From: Pelagomonas calceolata
Lineage: Eukaryota > Sar > Pelagophyceae > Pelagomonadales > Pelagomonadaceae
Direction: 5' to 3'
NCBI GenBank assembly: GCA_918797485.1
Contig: CAKKNE010000002.1
Span: forward strand, 2,942,501-3,006,500
DNA length: 64,000 nt
Both the position numbers and the translations under genes were made by a program. Positions 34,993-42,656 of this stretch are shown here, piece by piece. The stretch's first letter is position 1. Each line of letters begins with the position of its first letter. Below the pieces are notes generated by a model. The model did not search any database. It had not been told where the DNA came from and was given only the letters and a program-made list of their open reading frames with translations.

Positions 34993-36672
34993 ATGATCCC
35001 CAGCCCGCGCTCCGTCACGACGCGCCCCCCGAGCCCGGCCGACGACATGGACGTGAGCGACGACGAGTGCCCCATCCCCGAGATGCCCTCGTTTTTGCCG
35101 GCGCTGCTCATCGAGTGCCTCGGCTACCCGGCCGGGCTGGGCGCCATGGTCGCGTGCCAGAGCTGGCGCCAGCAGGCCGAAAGGATATTTAGAGCCGAGT
35201 TAGCTGAATTACGCACCGCCAATGATTGCGTGGCGGAATATCTGGATCTGCCCAAGAGCACCAAATCCACGATCAGCGTGGCCTTCTCCGCGGACCATCG
35301 ACGCTTCGCGTCGACGCACGGCGACCACACGGTCAAAGTTGTGGATTTTGACAGCAAGGAGGTCGTGTCTACGCTCGTCGGCCATCCGCGAACCCCATGG
35401 ACGGTCAAATTTCACCCGACGGATCCGGACATCGTGGCGAGCGGCTGTCTCGGCTTTGAAGCTCGAGTATGGAACTGTACCACTCAAATATGTTTGCGGA
35501 AGGCCGAGTTCAACCGCGCGATCATCTCGCTGTCCTTTCACCCGTCTGGAGACATCCTTGCGGTCGCCGCTGGTACCGCTATTTACTTGTGGGATTATAG
35601 TTCAGGAGCGCCTCCCATAAGAGAATTCGTGCACGAGCACCCCATTCGCTGTTTGCGGTTCTTGCCTTCCCGTGATGCTCTCATTGTCGGGGCGGCGAAC
35701 AGTACGAGAGGCGAAGAGGATGATAGACTGACGTTCCAGCTCATGCTCTGTGCCTTTGACGTGAATGCTGCCAGAGAGGACGCCTCTTCGCACTCTACCA
35801 GAGCAAGACTCACGTCCTCACCTACTTCTTCCCTGGAAAACGAGCCGCCGCTCGTCGCGCGGGAGCAAGGCGGCGGCCGCGCCATCGGCGCGCACCCGCG
35901 CAAGGTGCTGAAACGTGCTTTATTCTACAATGACGGCGGGTTTGACGTCTCGCCGTGCGGGCGCTTTCTAGTGAGCTGCGCGGAGCTGTATGTCCCTGGG
36001 GCCGCGGTGAGCACGGAGACACCTCCTGCGGAAGAGGCGAACGAGCCGCCGCCGCCGCCTCCATTACGTTTGCATCCTTCCACGCCGTCGATGCCGCTGC
36101 CGTCGTTTGTCTCGCGGTCTCCAGCCACACCTGGTAGTAACCAGAGCTTCTTCGGGCGGATCTTCGCGTCGCCGCAGCCGTCGACGCCGCCGCGACCCTG
36201 GTCCGTCACGTCCACGCAAACGCCGCCGCCGCCGCCCGCCCCGGTCCAAGAGGGCCGATACCGGCCTCATCTTGTGGTGGTGTCCCTGACGGAGGAGACC
36301 GAGGAGGGCGAAGGGCGGTTGTTGCAGGCCGCGCCCTTGGACTCGCAGAGCTTCTCGACCAATACCACGGAAGCGGGCGGTTCTGATATCGTCACTTCTG
36401 TGAAGCTGTCGCCGACGGCATCTTTGGTACTACTGGGCCACTCGCGGGGCGGCGACGGGACGTCTTCGGATTCCGCACCGCGAGTCGTGAGCGTCACTTA
36501 TAGAGTGGGCGACATGGCGCGAGTAGACGTCCGAGAAGAGGTCGGCGACGACGTGAACATCGCGCGCTTCCACCCGACGCCGGGCCGCGGCCTCATCTAC
36601 GGGACGAAGCAGGGCAAGCTCTGCCGCATGACGCCGCGGCCGCCGACGCCTACTCCGCCCGCGGGGCCCTAG
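34993..36672 (+). CDS. AMBRA1-like WD40 protein (DCAF type)
   Basis: A 559-residue protein. Residues about 30-70 (MPSFLPALLIECLGYPAGLGAMVACQSWRQQ) look F-box-like. Residues 90-230 hold WD40 repeats with the AMBRA1 hallmarks VAFSADHRRFASTHGDHTVKV, LVGHPRTPWTVKFHPTDPDIVASGCLGFEARVWN and LSFHPSGDILAVAAGTAIYLWD. A Pro/Ser-rich insert of about 120 residues splits the propeller. The C-terminal blades (FDVSPCGRFLVSCAEL, VTSVKLSPTASLVLLGHSR, VNIARFHPTPGRGLIYGTKQGKL) match the AMBRA1 C-terminus. AMBRA1 is a DDB1-CUL4 substrate receptor acting on cyclin D and autophagy in animals; this algal form is shorter. Confidence 0.8.
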   Translation: MIPSPRSVTTRPPSPADDMDVSDDECPIPEMPSFLPALLIECLGYPAGLGAMVACQSWRQQAERIFRAELAELRTANDCVAEYLDLPKSTKSTISVAFSADHRRFASTHGDHTVKVVDFDSKEVVSTLVGHPRTPWTVKFHPTDPDIVASGCLGFEARVWNCTTQICLRKAEFNRAIISLSFHPSGDILAVAAGTAIYLWDYSSGAPPIREFVHEHPIRCLRFLPSRDALIVGAANSTRGEEDDRLTFQLMLCAFDVNAAREDASSHSTRARLTSSPTSSLENEPPLVAREQGGGRAIGAHPRKVLKRALFYNDGGFDVSPCGRFLVSCAELYVPGAAVSTETPPAEEANEPPPPPPLRLHPSTPSMPLPSFVSRSPATPGSNQSFFGRIFASPQPSTPPRPWSVTSTQTPPPPPAPVQEGRYRPHLVVVSLTEETEEGEGRLLQAAPLDSQSFSTNTTEAGGSDIVTSVKLSPTASLVLLGHSRGGDGTSSDSAPRVVSVTYRVGDMARVDVREEVGDDVNIARFHPTPGRGLIYGTKQGKLCRMTPRPPTPTPPAGP

Positions 36673-36707
36673 CTAACTTGCTTGATTACGATAGTATTGC
36701 CGGATAC

Positions 36708-37988
36708 TTAGGTTGTCATCGCTCCCACCGCCTCGCAGATGGAGGTCACGTCGCCCGACGCTGCATCTTCCACCGGCGCGGCATCGGCGGCGAGCGTCTT
36801 TGCGAGCTCTGCGCGCTCCTGGGCGAGTTTCGCGCGCGCCGTTCGAAACGCGTCCTGGGCAAGCGTCTCAGGCGTTTCGCGGGCGCGGAGCGTGGCTCGC
36901 GCATTTTGCAGGGTCCCCTCAATGTTCTTTGTGAGGGGATGCGAGCCACCGAGCACACGCCGCGCGGTCCGTCCAGCGTCCTCGAGCGTCGACACGGCCT
37001 CACGGAGATCGTCGAGCGTGGCGGCCGGGTCGTCGTAGAGCGCCGTCGCATAAATCGACCTCATCATGAGCACGAGTTGTTCATTCTCCCCGAGAATGCG
37101 CCGCGCAACGGGCATCGTTTTACGCACGAGCGACTTGGCTTCTTCGAAGCGGCCAAGACCAAAAAGGGATGTCGCGTAATTGTTGGCTGCTATGAGAGTG
37201 TGTCTATGTTGCTCGCCATTGAGCTTCAAATGTCCGGAGTATACGTCTCGCTTCATTTCTAGGGCCTCTTCATCCCGTCCTAGCTGGTCATACGTCACCG
37301 CAAGATTGCTCTGTACGTCGAGCACATCTTCTTCTGATGCGCCAATGCGCCGCATCATAGACAAATTAGCCTCTTCCACGGACAACGCGTCCTCGTGATT
37401 TCTTGTAGCGGCTAAACCGCTCCCAAGCACACTCATCGCCATGCCCCGAATCTCGTCCTCCGGCCGCCCCAAGTACGTCTTCCAGCATGCCCACCCCAGC
37501 GCGCAATACACGACGCCATGGTAGTCTTGCTTGCACAAGCTGCACGTGTTCCACCGATGCCACCGATCATTCATCATCTTCCCGTCCAAATTGTTCTCCT
37601 CGCCCTCCGCGAACAAAATCTTGGCCTGCTCCGCCAAGCACGAAACGTGCGCGAAACCTGCCGTCCCGCGGCACGAGCACCCGCGCACGAGGCCCTCCTT
37701 CGTTTTCCAGTGCAAAGCTTGTGTACAGATGTAGCACGTCTGGCCCTTGGTGTCCTCCGCGCACGCCTCCGCCGCGTCCGTCACGGCCTCCGCGTACTTC
37801 TTATTTGCGTTGTATTGCTCAGCGCCGCCTGCTTTTTTTATTGGTTTGCAGAGCTTGTCGTGCCCGCCTTCTTTCCAGTGCTGCACCTGGCATTCGGGTC
37901 CGCAGTAGCGCGTGCTGCAGCGGCCGCATTTCTTGCCCAAGGTTAGCCCAAGGTCGGTGGCGCAGACGGCGCACTGCGTGAGGATCAT
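36708..37988 (-). CDS. MYND / RING-CH / TPR protein
   Basis: The ATG at 37988 gives 426 residues. Residues 6-47 (CAVCATDLGL...CGRCSTRYCGPECQVQHWKEGGHDKLC) are a MYND zinc finger. About 85-155 (CYICTQALHWKTKEGLVRGCSCRGTAGFAHVSCL...CSLCKQDY) is a RING-CH-type finger. About 190-360 is a kinesin-light-chain type TPR array (SNLAVTYDQLGRDEEALEMKRDVY, NNYATSLFGLGRFEEAKSLVRK, ARRVLGGSHPLTKNIEGTL). The RING-CH suggests E3 ubiquitin ligase activity with TPRs as substrate arm; this is inference. The gene is convergent with AMBRA1-like, stops 35 bp apart. Confidence 0.8.
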   Translation of the reverse strand: MILTQCAVCATDLGLTLGKKCGRCSTRYCGPECQVQHWKEGGHDKLCKPIKKAGGAEQYNANKKYAEAVTDAAEACAEDTKGQTCYICTQALHWKTKEGLVRGCSCRGTAGFAHVSCLAEQAKILFAEGEENNLDGKMMNDRWHRWNTCSLCKQDYHGVVYCALGWACWKTYLGRPEDEIRGMAMSVLGSGLAATRNHEDALSVEEANLSMMRRIGASEEDVLDVQSNLAVTYDQLGRDEEALEMKRDVYSGHLKLNGEQHRHTLIAANNYATSLFGLGRFEEAKSLVRKTMPVARRILGENEQLVLMMRSIYATALYDDPAATLDDLREAVSTLEDAGRTARRVLGGSHPLTKNIEGTLQNARATLRARETPETLAQDAFRTARAKLAQERAELAKTLAADAAPVEDAASGDVTSICEAVGAMTT

Positions 37989-38044
37989 CTCGTATATGGT
38001 CAAATCGCTCGGGGCAGCCGCGACGCCGTCGACGCGAAAGGCGA

Positions 38045-38067
38045 GCTAGCGGTCGTAAGACACTAGC
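38045..38067 (+). promoter_or_regulatory. CTAG quasi-palindrome, candidate promoter element
   Basis: Reads GCTAGCGGTCG then TAAGACACTAGC, a consensus copy. Divergent spacer, 160 bp before the exostosin ATG (plus) and 57 bp before the MYND gene ATG (minus). Confidence 0.6.
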
Positions 38068-38215
38068 ATTTAGGCCGGCCGGGCGCGCAGCAGCCTCATA
38101 CATGCGCGTCGCGGCCATAGACGTGGACAGCGAACGCTTAACAAGCACCGCAAACCGCCGCGCCAGCTCTGCACCGCGAGAAGGCGCCGCGGGCAGCCAT
38201 CATCGCACCACACCC

Positions 38216-38230
38216 ATGGCCCGCACATGA
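38216..38230 (+). promoter_or_regulatory. Minimal upstream ORF overlapping the exostosin start
   Basis: ATGGCCCGCACATGA encodes Met-Ala-Arg-Thr-stop. Its TGA overlaps the main ATG at 38227 (ATGA). Ribosomes starting here would terminate exactly on the main start, so it could tune translation. Confidence 0.5.
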
Positions 38231-39825
38231 GAAGTGCATTGCTCCTAGCCGCCGCAGCCGTCGCCGACGACGCGCCGGACTGGCTGCCGGCGTCGCTGCG
38301 GCGCCTCGGGCCCGTGACGCGGTCCGAACGCCACTGGCAAGAACTGAAAAACTTCTTCCGACCCGGCGGCCCCTCGGAAAACTTCCGCATAGCCGTCGAC
38401 GCGAGCTGCGTCGAGGACGACCTGAGTTATGACACGCGCTTCCGACCGCCGCGACCCTTTTCGGACAGGTCGATGCCCTGGTGGCGCCTCGGGTCTTATC
38501 AGTTAACACATCCGAAATGGTCGCTGGAAGTGTGGCTGCCTCTGGTGATTGCGAGGAGTCGGTGGTACACCGATCACAAGCCGAACATTACCTTAGTACC
38601 TCATGCAAATACTCCGAGAACAAAAAACGGCAAGACGCGGCCGCGCCATGCTTTAGGTTGGTGCCGCGACCGCGTCGCGGCCACGAATCCGCACTGGGGT
38701 GCCAATGGTGATTCATTTTTCTTCGTGGCAGCGTCGTCGCGAGGGCCTTGCTGTGATGGGGGCCAACCGCGCGACCCCGGGTTGTTGCGGCACCACTTCA
38801 TCGGCCACGTTGGGGAGAGGTCAGATGGGCCCTGGCTGTTCCGAGAAGCGCGGTTCGCGGATCGGCTATTGCGGGACTCGCAGTACAAGGCCCCCGTGAC
38901 GAGAGATACGGCGCCGCGCATTCGCTGCTTCGACGAGAGGAAGGACATTTCCGTACCTCCACCAGTATTCCTACTTCGCGACCGCGGGGCCGGCGACATT
39001 CGCGGGAGAAGTGAAGGTGAGGTACCTTCGTCAGACCGAGATGTTTTGGTGCTCGGTGCGGAAGGGGCTTCCGGAGGCCTCGAATATGATTTGAGGAGGG
39101 CCCTGACGGATTTTTACGACCCCGGGGGCCCGGACCGACGGAAATACAATCAGGAGGACCCGCCGATTGCTGGAGACGTCGTCATCCGTTTCCGCGTGCC
39201 CTCGAAAAATTACACGTCCCTGTTAAAGAGGGCGAAGTACTGTCTGGTGACGGAAGGCTTCTCACCCTGGTCACCTCGCTTAACGGAGGCCGTCGCGCAC
39301 GGCTGCGTGCCCGTATTTTTATCTCCTTTGTTAAGGCCGCCCTACGCGTCTGTGCTGGACTACGCGAAGTTTAGTATTTGGTTGACTGAAAAGGACATAC
39401 CGCACATACCTTCTCTCCTAAGAAGGTACGACCATGCGTCATTATTTGAGAATCTGATGCGCGTCAGACCATTATTTGCGTTCTGCGTCGATGGTGGAGG
39501 CGAGGACGGCTGCGGGCGCGGTGGTAGTCTGGGCGTGCCCGGCGACGGGCTGCCCTTTTTGGTGTATGAGATGTTCTCTCGTCAAGTGAACGCTTATACT
39601 GATACGTCCTCCACTCTATTGACGGAGGGCGGCTATACATCCGTGGACTACGCCTGCAACGCGGAGGACGGATCGTGTTCCCTCTCCCTGAAGGACGAAA
39701 GGTGGCGCTGCGCCATGGCGAACCGCCACGCGTGCATGTGCCAGCGCGAAGTGGATGGGGTCTACCGCTACGTGGGCAACACCACAAACCTCAAGGGCCA
39801 CAAGAAAAATTTATATCACAACTAA
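38227..39825 (+). CDS. Exostosin family glycosyltransferase (GT47)
   Basis: A 532-residue protein with an N-terminal hydrophobic signal (MRSALLLAAAAVADDA). The exostosin core is seen at HFIGHVGERSDGPWLFREARF, IRFRVPSKNYTSLLKRAKYCLVTEGFSPWSPRLTEAVAHGCVPVFLSPLLRPPYASVLDYAKFSIWLTEKDIP, the classic GT47 donor-binding region. A Cys-rich C-terminus (CNAEDGSCSLS...CAMANRHACMCQR) is likely disulfide-bonded. Role: polysaccharide or glycan synthesis in the Golgi; the sugar is unknown. A four-codon upstream ORF ends on the ATG. The stop is one base from the convergent ESF2 stop. Confidence 0.88.
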   Translation: MRSALLLAAAAVADDAPDWLPASLRRLGPVTRSERHWQELKNFFRPGGPSENFRIAVDASCVEDDLSYDTRFRPPRPFSDRSMPWWRLGSYQLTHPKWSLEVWLPLVIARSRWYTDHKPNITLVPHANTPRTKNGKTRPRHALGWCRDRVAATNPHWGANGDSFFFVAASSRGPCCDGGQPRDPGLLRHHFIGHVGERSDGPWLFREARFADRLLRDSQYKAPVTRDTAPRIRCFDERKDISVPPPVFLLRDRGAGDIRGRSEGEVPSSDRDVLVLGAEGASGGLEYDLRRALTDFYDPGGPDRRKYNQEDPPIAGDVVIRFRVPSKNYTSLLKRAKYCLVTEGFSPWSPRLTEAVAHGCVPVFLSPLLRPPYASVLDYAKFSIWLTEKDIPHIPSLLRRYDHASLFENLMRVRPLFAFCVDGGGEDGCGRGGSLGVPGDGLPFLVYEMFSRQVNAYTDTSSTLLTEGGYTSVDYACNAEDGSCSLSLKDERWRCAMANRHACMCQREVDGVYRYVGNTTNLKGHKKNLYHN

Positions 39826-39826
39826 G

Positions 39827-40300
39827 TTATTGTTCTAGCTTCCGCCGTTTCCGCTTCTCCATCGCATTATTGCGATCCCTCTCGTCCACAAGCGCCTGGA
39901 ACTCGCCGACCTCCCGCTTCGCCGCCGCGTCGGCCAGCCGTTGGCGAGACTCTTCCACTTTCCTATCGTAGGCCTGCTTCTCCGTCAAATGGCGCCACTC
40001 GAAGCCTCGCAAGTATTTCATAGACCAAAGGTCGTCGGCGTGCCGATCGCGCGACCCGCGGCCCATCCTTTCCCCATTGAGAGACGCCGCGACGCGTTTC
40101 GCGATCTTCTTCTCGGCAAATTCCACCCAGCCCTCGACGAAGCGCTTGCCCCGCCCATATTTCTTCTTGTCCTCGCGCGTTTTATTTGCCGCCGCCAGAT
40201 AAAGGTTCGTGATCTCGCCGTGCTGCTCGAGCAGGCGTCTTACCTTGCCCGGCCTTAAGTGGGGCGGGATTCGCGACAAGTAGACGACGCCGCGCGTCAT
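39827..40300 (-). CDS. ESF2/ABT1-like RNA-binding ribosome biogenesis factor
   Basis: A 157-residue protein with one RRM: GVVYLSRIPPHLRPGKVRRLLEQHGEITNLYLA (RNP2 side) and KRFVEGWVEFAEKKIAKRVAASLNGE (RNP1 side), then DLWSMKYLRGFEWRHLTEKQAYDRKVEESRQRL, the conserved signature after the RRM in yeast ESF2 and human ABT1. The C-terminus is a charged helix ending KRKRRKLEQ, a likely nuclear signal. Role: 18S rRNA processing in the small-subunit processome. Close to family length without the usual N-terminal acidic extension. Confidence 0.9.
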   Translation of the reverse strand: MTRGVVYLSRIPPHLRPGKVRRLLEQHGEITNLYLAAANKTREDKKKYGRGKRFVEGWVEFAEKKIAKRVAASLNGERMGRGSRDRHADDLWSMKYLRGFEWRHLTEKQAYDRKVEESRQRLADAAAKREVGEFQALVDERDRNNAMEKRKRRKLEQ

Positions 40301-40471
40301 GGTTGCTGTTCAGGTGCTCAGCCGGCAGGCGGCTGATCGGCTGAAAGCGGTGCGTTTAGAGACTTCCGCACTCGAAGACGTTGCTTACGTGCTGTCCGCA
40401 GCTGTTTGTCAAGAGCTGTGAGGCTATATGGCAGAGCATCGCCCGCGCAAAGGACTCAGCCAAAAAGTTGA

Positions 40472-40493
40472 CCTAGTGCATCAACTTACTAGC
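40472..40493 (-). promoter_or_regulatory. CTAG quasi-palindrome, variant copy
   Basis: On the minus strand: GCTAGTAAGTTG then ATGCACTAGG. It lies between tandem minus-strand genes (rhodanese ends at 40538, ESF2 starts at 40300), so it can only serve ESF2, 172 bp away, although its core is diverged. Confidence 0.45.
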
Positions 40494-40537
40494 ACCGAAA
40501 ATCGCAGGCCAAGTCGCTCATTAATTTTGACACACCA

Positions 40538-41113
40538 TTACTCGTCCTCATCATCCTCGTCCTCGTCGTCCTCGTCCTCCTCGAACAAGTCCACCAGCTC
40601 GAGCCCGCCCGCGTCCCAGCCCTTCAGCCCGCCGGCCACGGCGACGGCGTCGACGCCGAACTGGAGCAGGTACTCCACGGCCAGCGCGCTCTTCGGTCCG
40701 GCCGTGCACGTGCACACAACGATCCGGCCCCCACCGCCGAGCATCGGAGGCGGCCCGCCCGCGATGACCCAGTTGTCCAGCGCGATGCGTCTCGCATTTT
40801 TCGCCGTGAGGGCCGGCACGCCCTCTCGTACTTCGTGCTCCAGCACTTGTTGTTCTGTGCGGACGTCGATGAGCGCTGCGCCTTTCCTCACCATCTCCGC
40901 GGCGTCCGCGGGCGTGACAAAGCGCTCAGGGTGTTCTTCCTTCACACGTGTGGCTCGTGCGACCATCTCTGGGCTCTTTGGGATGAGCTCCTCGGGCGTG
41001 AGCGGCACGTAGTCGGTGCCGGGCCGCACGTCGGCGTATAGGCGCGTCAGTCGTCTCGTATGCAGCGGCCGCGCGAGACGCAGGAGGAGGGCCATCGTCA
41101 CGGTGCGAAGCAT
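40538..41113 (-). CDS. Rhodanese-like domain protein with acidic tail
   Basis: The ATG at 41113 gives 191 residues. The basic hydrophobic N-terminus (MLRTVTMALLLRLARPLHTRRLTRLY) is probably an organelle presequence. The rhodanese domain has FVTPADAAEMVRKGAALIDVRTEQQ and the active loop CTCTAGPKSALAVEYLLQFG, with a Cys in the catalytic position but Lys where Arg is usual, then VAVAGGLKGWDAGGL. The last 18 residues are almost all Asp/Glu, encoded by a TCG/TCC microsatellite that may vary between strains. Likely sulfur transfer or redox signalling; location mitochondrion or plastid. Confidence 0.8.
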   Translation of the reverse strand: MLRTVTMALLLRLARPLHTRRLTRLYADVRPGTDYVPLTPEELIPKSPEMVARATRVKEEHPERFVTPADAAEMVRKGAALIDVRTEQQVLEHEVREGVPALTAKNARRIALDNWVIAGGPPPMLGGGGRIVVCTCTAGPKSALAVEYLLQFGVDAVAVAGGLKGWDAGGLELVDLFEEDEDDEDEDDEDE

Positions 41114-41308
41114 CTGTGGTGGCGTCGCGTCAAGCCGTCGCGTCAAGTGCTGCACCAAGCGCTCTCACTGGCAAGTTTCACACACAACGCACGCAATCGC
41201 ACAAAAATGCACGTGGGCGCCGAGCGATCAATGCGGACAACTACTGGGCCCACAGCGTGTGCGTAGGCACGGCCAATGTCTACTTTTTGTGCCGAGCTCT
41301 TACCTGGT

Positions 41309-41333
41309 GCTAGCGGTCGGTAAGACTCTAGGC
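41309..41333 (+). promoter_or_regulatory. CTAG quasi-palindrome, candidate promoter element
   Basis: Reads GCTAGCGGTCGG then TAAGACTCTAGGC. Divergent spacer upstream of the vasohibin gene (plus), and 196 bp before the rhodanese ATG (minus). Confidence 0.55.
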
Positions 41334-41509
41334 TTCGGCCGGTACTTTTGCCAAAAGGCTGCCCCGCAGCCCAACGCATGGCCGCCTGGGCGACGGACGC
41401 GTGACCTGGACGCCAACCGAGGCTACCGACGGACTGCGGGCAGCCTCGACGCCACCGAGGCGAGCCCAAACCAACAGCCACCACGGCGCTCGCGAAGGAA
41501 GCCGAGGCC

Positions 41510-42559
41510 GTGGCGCGCTGCCAGGAATTGATTGGAGAAGAACCGATCCACGACCCTCTCAAAACTTTCCGCAACCAGCAATCGACTCTTGGATTGAGCA
41601 AGAAGGCGATGACGGCCAAGACCCATCGCACCCATAAGGAGGTCGACCCCGGCACGCAGTCGCTCATAGACCGCATCGCTGACGACTCTTCGTTGAAAGC
41701 GCCGCCTATGCCGAAAAGGCCCAATCTCAAGTCGGGCACCACCAAAAGCAAGCTCCAGGCGCTGTCGAGATATATTCATGCGTTCGAGTATAACCATACG
41801 GGCAAGTCGTATTTCAAGATGAGCCGCGACCGGGGGCTGAAACATGTGCACTTCACGGCCCGGGAAATTATTCGCGAGGCGTTACCTATCCAGTGCGTGG
41901 AGGCCGTGTTCCTGGCGGTGCATTTGACTGCAGAGTTGGAGTGTCTGGATCTGCGAGTGCCGCTATCGTTCAAGTCGAAATGCGGCGAAGCGCATTATAG
42001 ACATATTGTATTGGCTGTACGGGACGCTTCGACGGGCAAGTGGGGCTCGTTAGGTATCTCTCGAAGAAAAGTATTAGCTTTCAAGGAGCCCACCTTCGAG
42101 AGTTTGTCAACTCTAGTATTAGATTTCCAGCTCTCCTACAAGCAGTGCGACCACGACCTCGTCAAGGTTTATCTCGGGCTGCCCTTCCCGTCAGGGTTAC
42201 ATTCCGTCGACCCCATAAAATGGAGAGTACTGAAACAGGAGTTAACTGATGAGTGGGCGAAAAAAGTCGACAAGTACTCGAAGGACTGCAACTGGGTCCG
42301 CGAGTACCATTTGTCGACCGGTGGGCTCCCGGAGCCCTACAACGGTACCACTAAGGAGCCGAAGGCGGCCGTGCCAAAGAACAAGAAGCGTCGGAGGAAG
42401 AAAAAGAAGAAGAAGGCTGTTGACGAGCCGGCGGACGAGGAGTACGACCCGGAGAAGTACACGGAAGATGACGAGGTCCTCGGCAGCGACAGCGAGGACG
42501 AGAGCGGCTGCGAGAGCGACGGGGCCGTCGTGGCGAGCGACGGCGGCGAGGAGTCTTGA
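41510..42559 (+). CDS. Vasohibin-like tubulin carboxypeptidase (5' end unresolved)
   Basis: The frame contains the vasohibin core: LQALSRYIHAFEYNHTGKSYF, AREIIREALPIQCVEAVFLAVHLT, YRHIVLAVRD, WGSLGISRRKVLAFKEPTFESLSTLVLDFQLSYKQ, VKVYLGLPFP. The catalytic Cys-His-Ser set is present (Cys129, His165, Ser180 counted from 41510). Vasohibins remove the C-terminal Tyr of alpha-tubulin. The codon at 41510 is GTG; the frame stays open to about 41405 without ATG. The start is therefore ATG 41609, which keeps the whole core, or an upstream exon, perhaps with ATG 41379. The C-terminus is lysine-rich then very acidic. I see no partner SVBP gene here. Confidence 0.88.
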   Translation: MARCQELIGEEPIHDPLKTFRNQQSTLGLSKKAMTAKTHRTHKEVDPGTQSLIDRIADDSSLKAPPMPKRPNLKSGTTKSKLQALSRYIHAFEYNHTGKSYFKMSRDRGLKHVHFTAREIIREALPIQCVEAVFLAVHLTAELECLDLRVPLSFKSKCGEAHYRHIVLAVRDASTGKWGSLGISRRKVLAFKEPTFESLSTLVLDFQLSYKQCDHDLVKVYLGLPFPSGLHSVDPIKWRVLKQELTDEWAKKVDKYSKDCNWVREYHLSTGGLPEPYNGTTKEPKAAVPKNKKRRRKKKKKKAVDEPADEEYDPEKYTEDDEVLGSDSEDESGCESDGAVVASDGGEES

Positions 42560-42656
42560 ATCTCCGACGCGGCGGCCGCGGCGACGGCGTGGGGGGCGGC
42601 GCGCTAAGTTTTAGTTTGTGTTATCGATATCATGATTCTTATGCGCAATTTGACCC

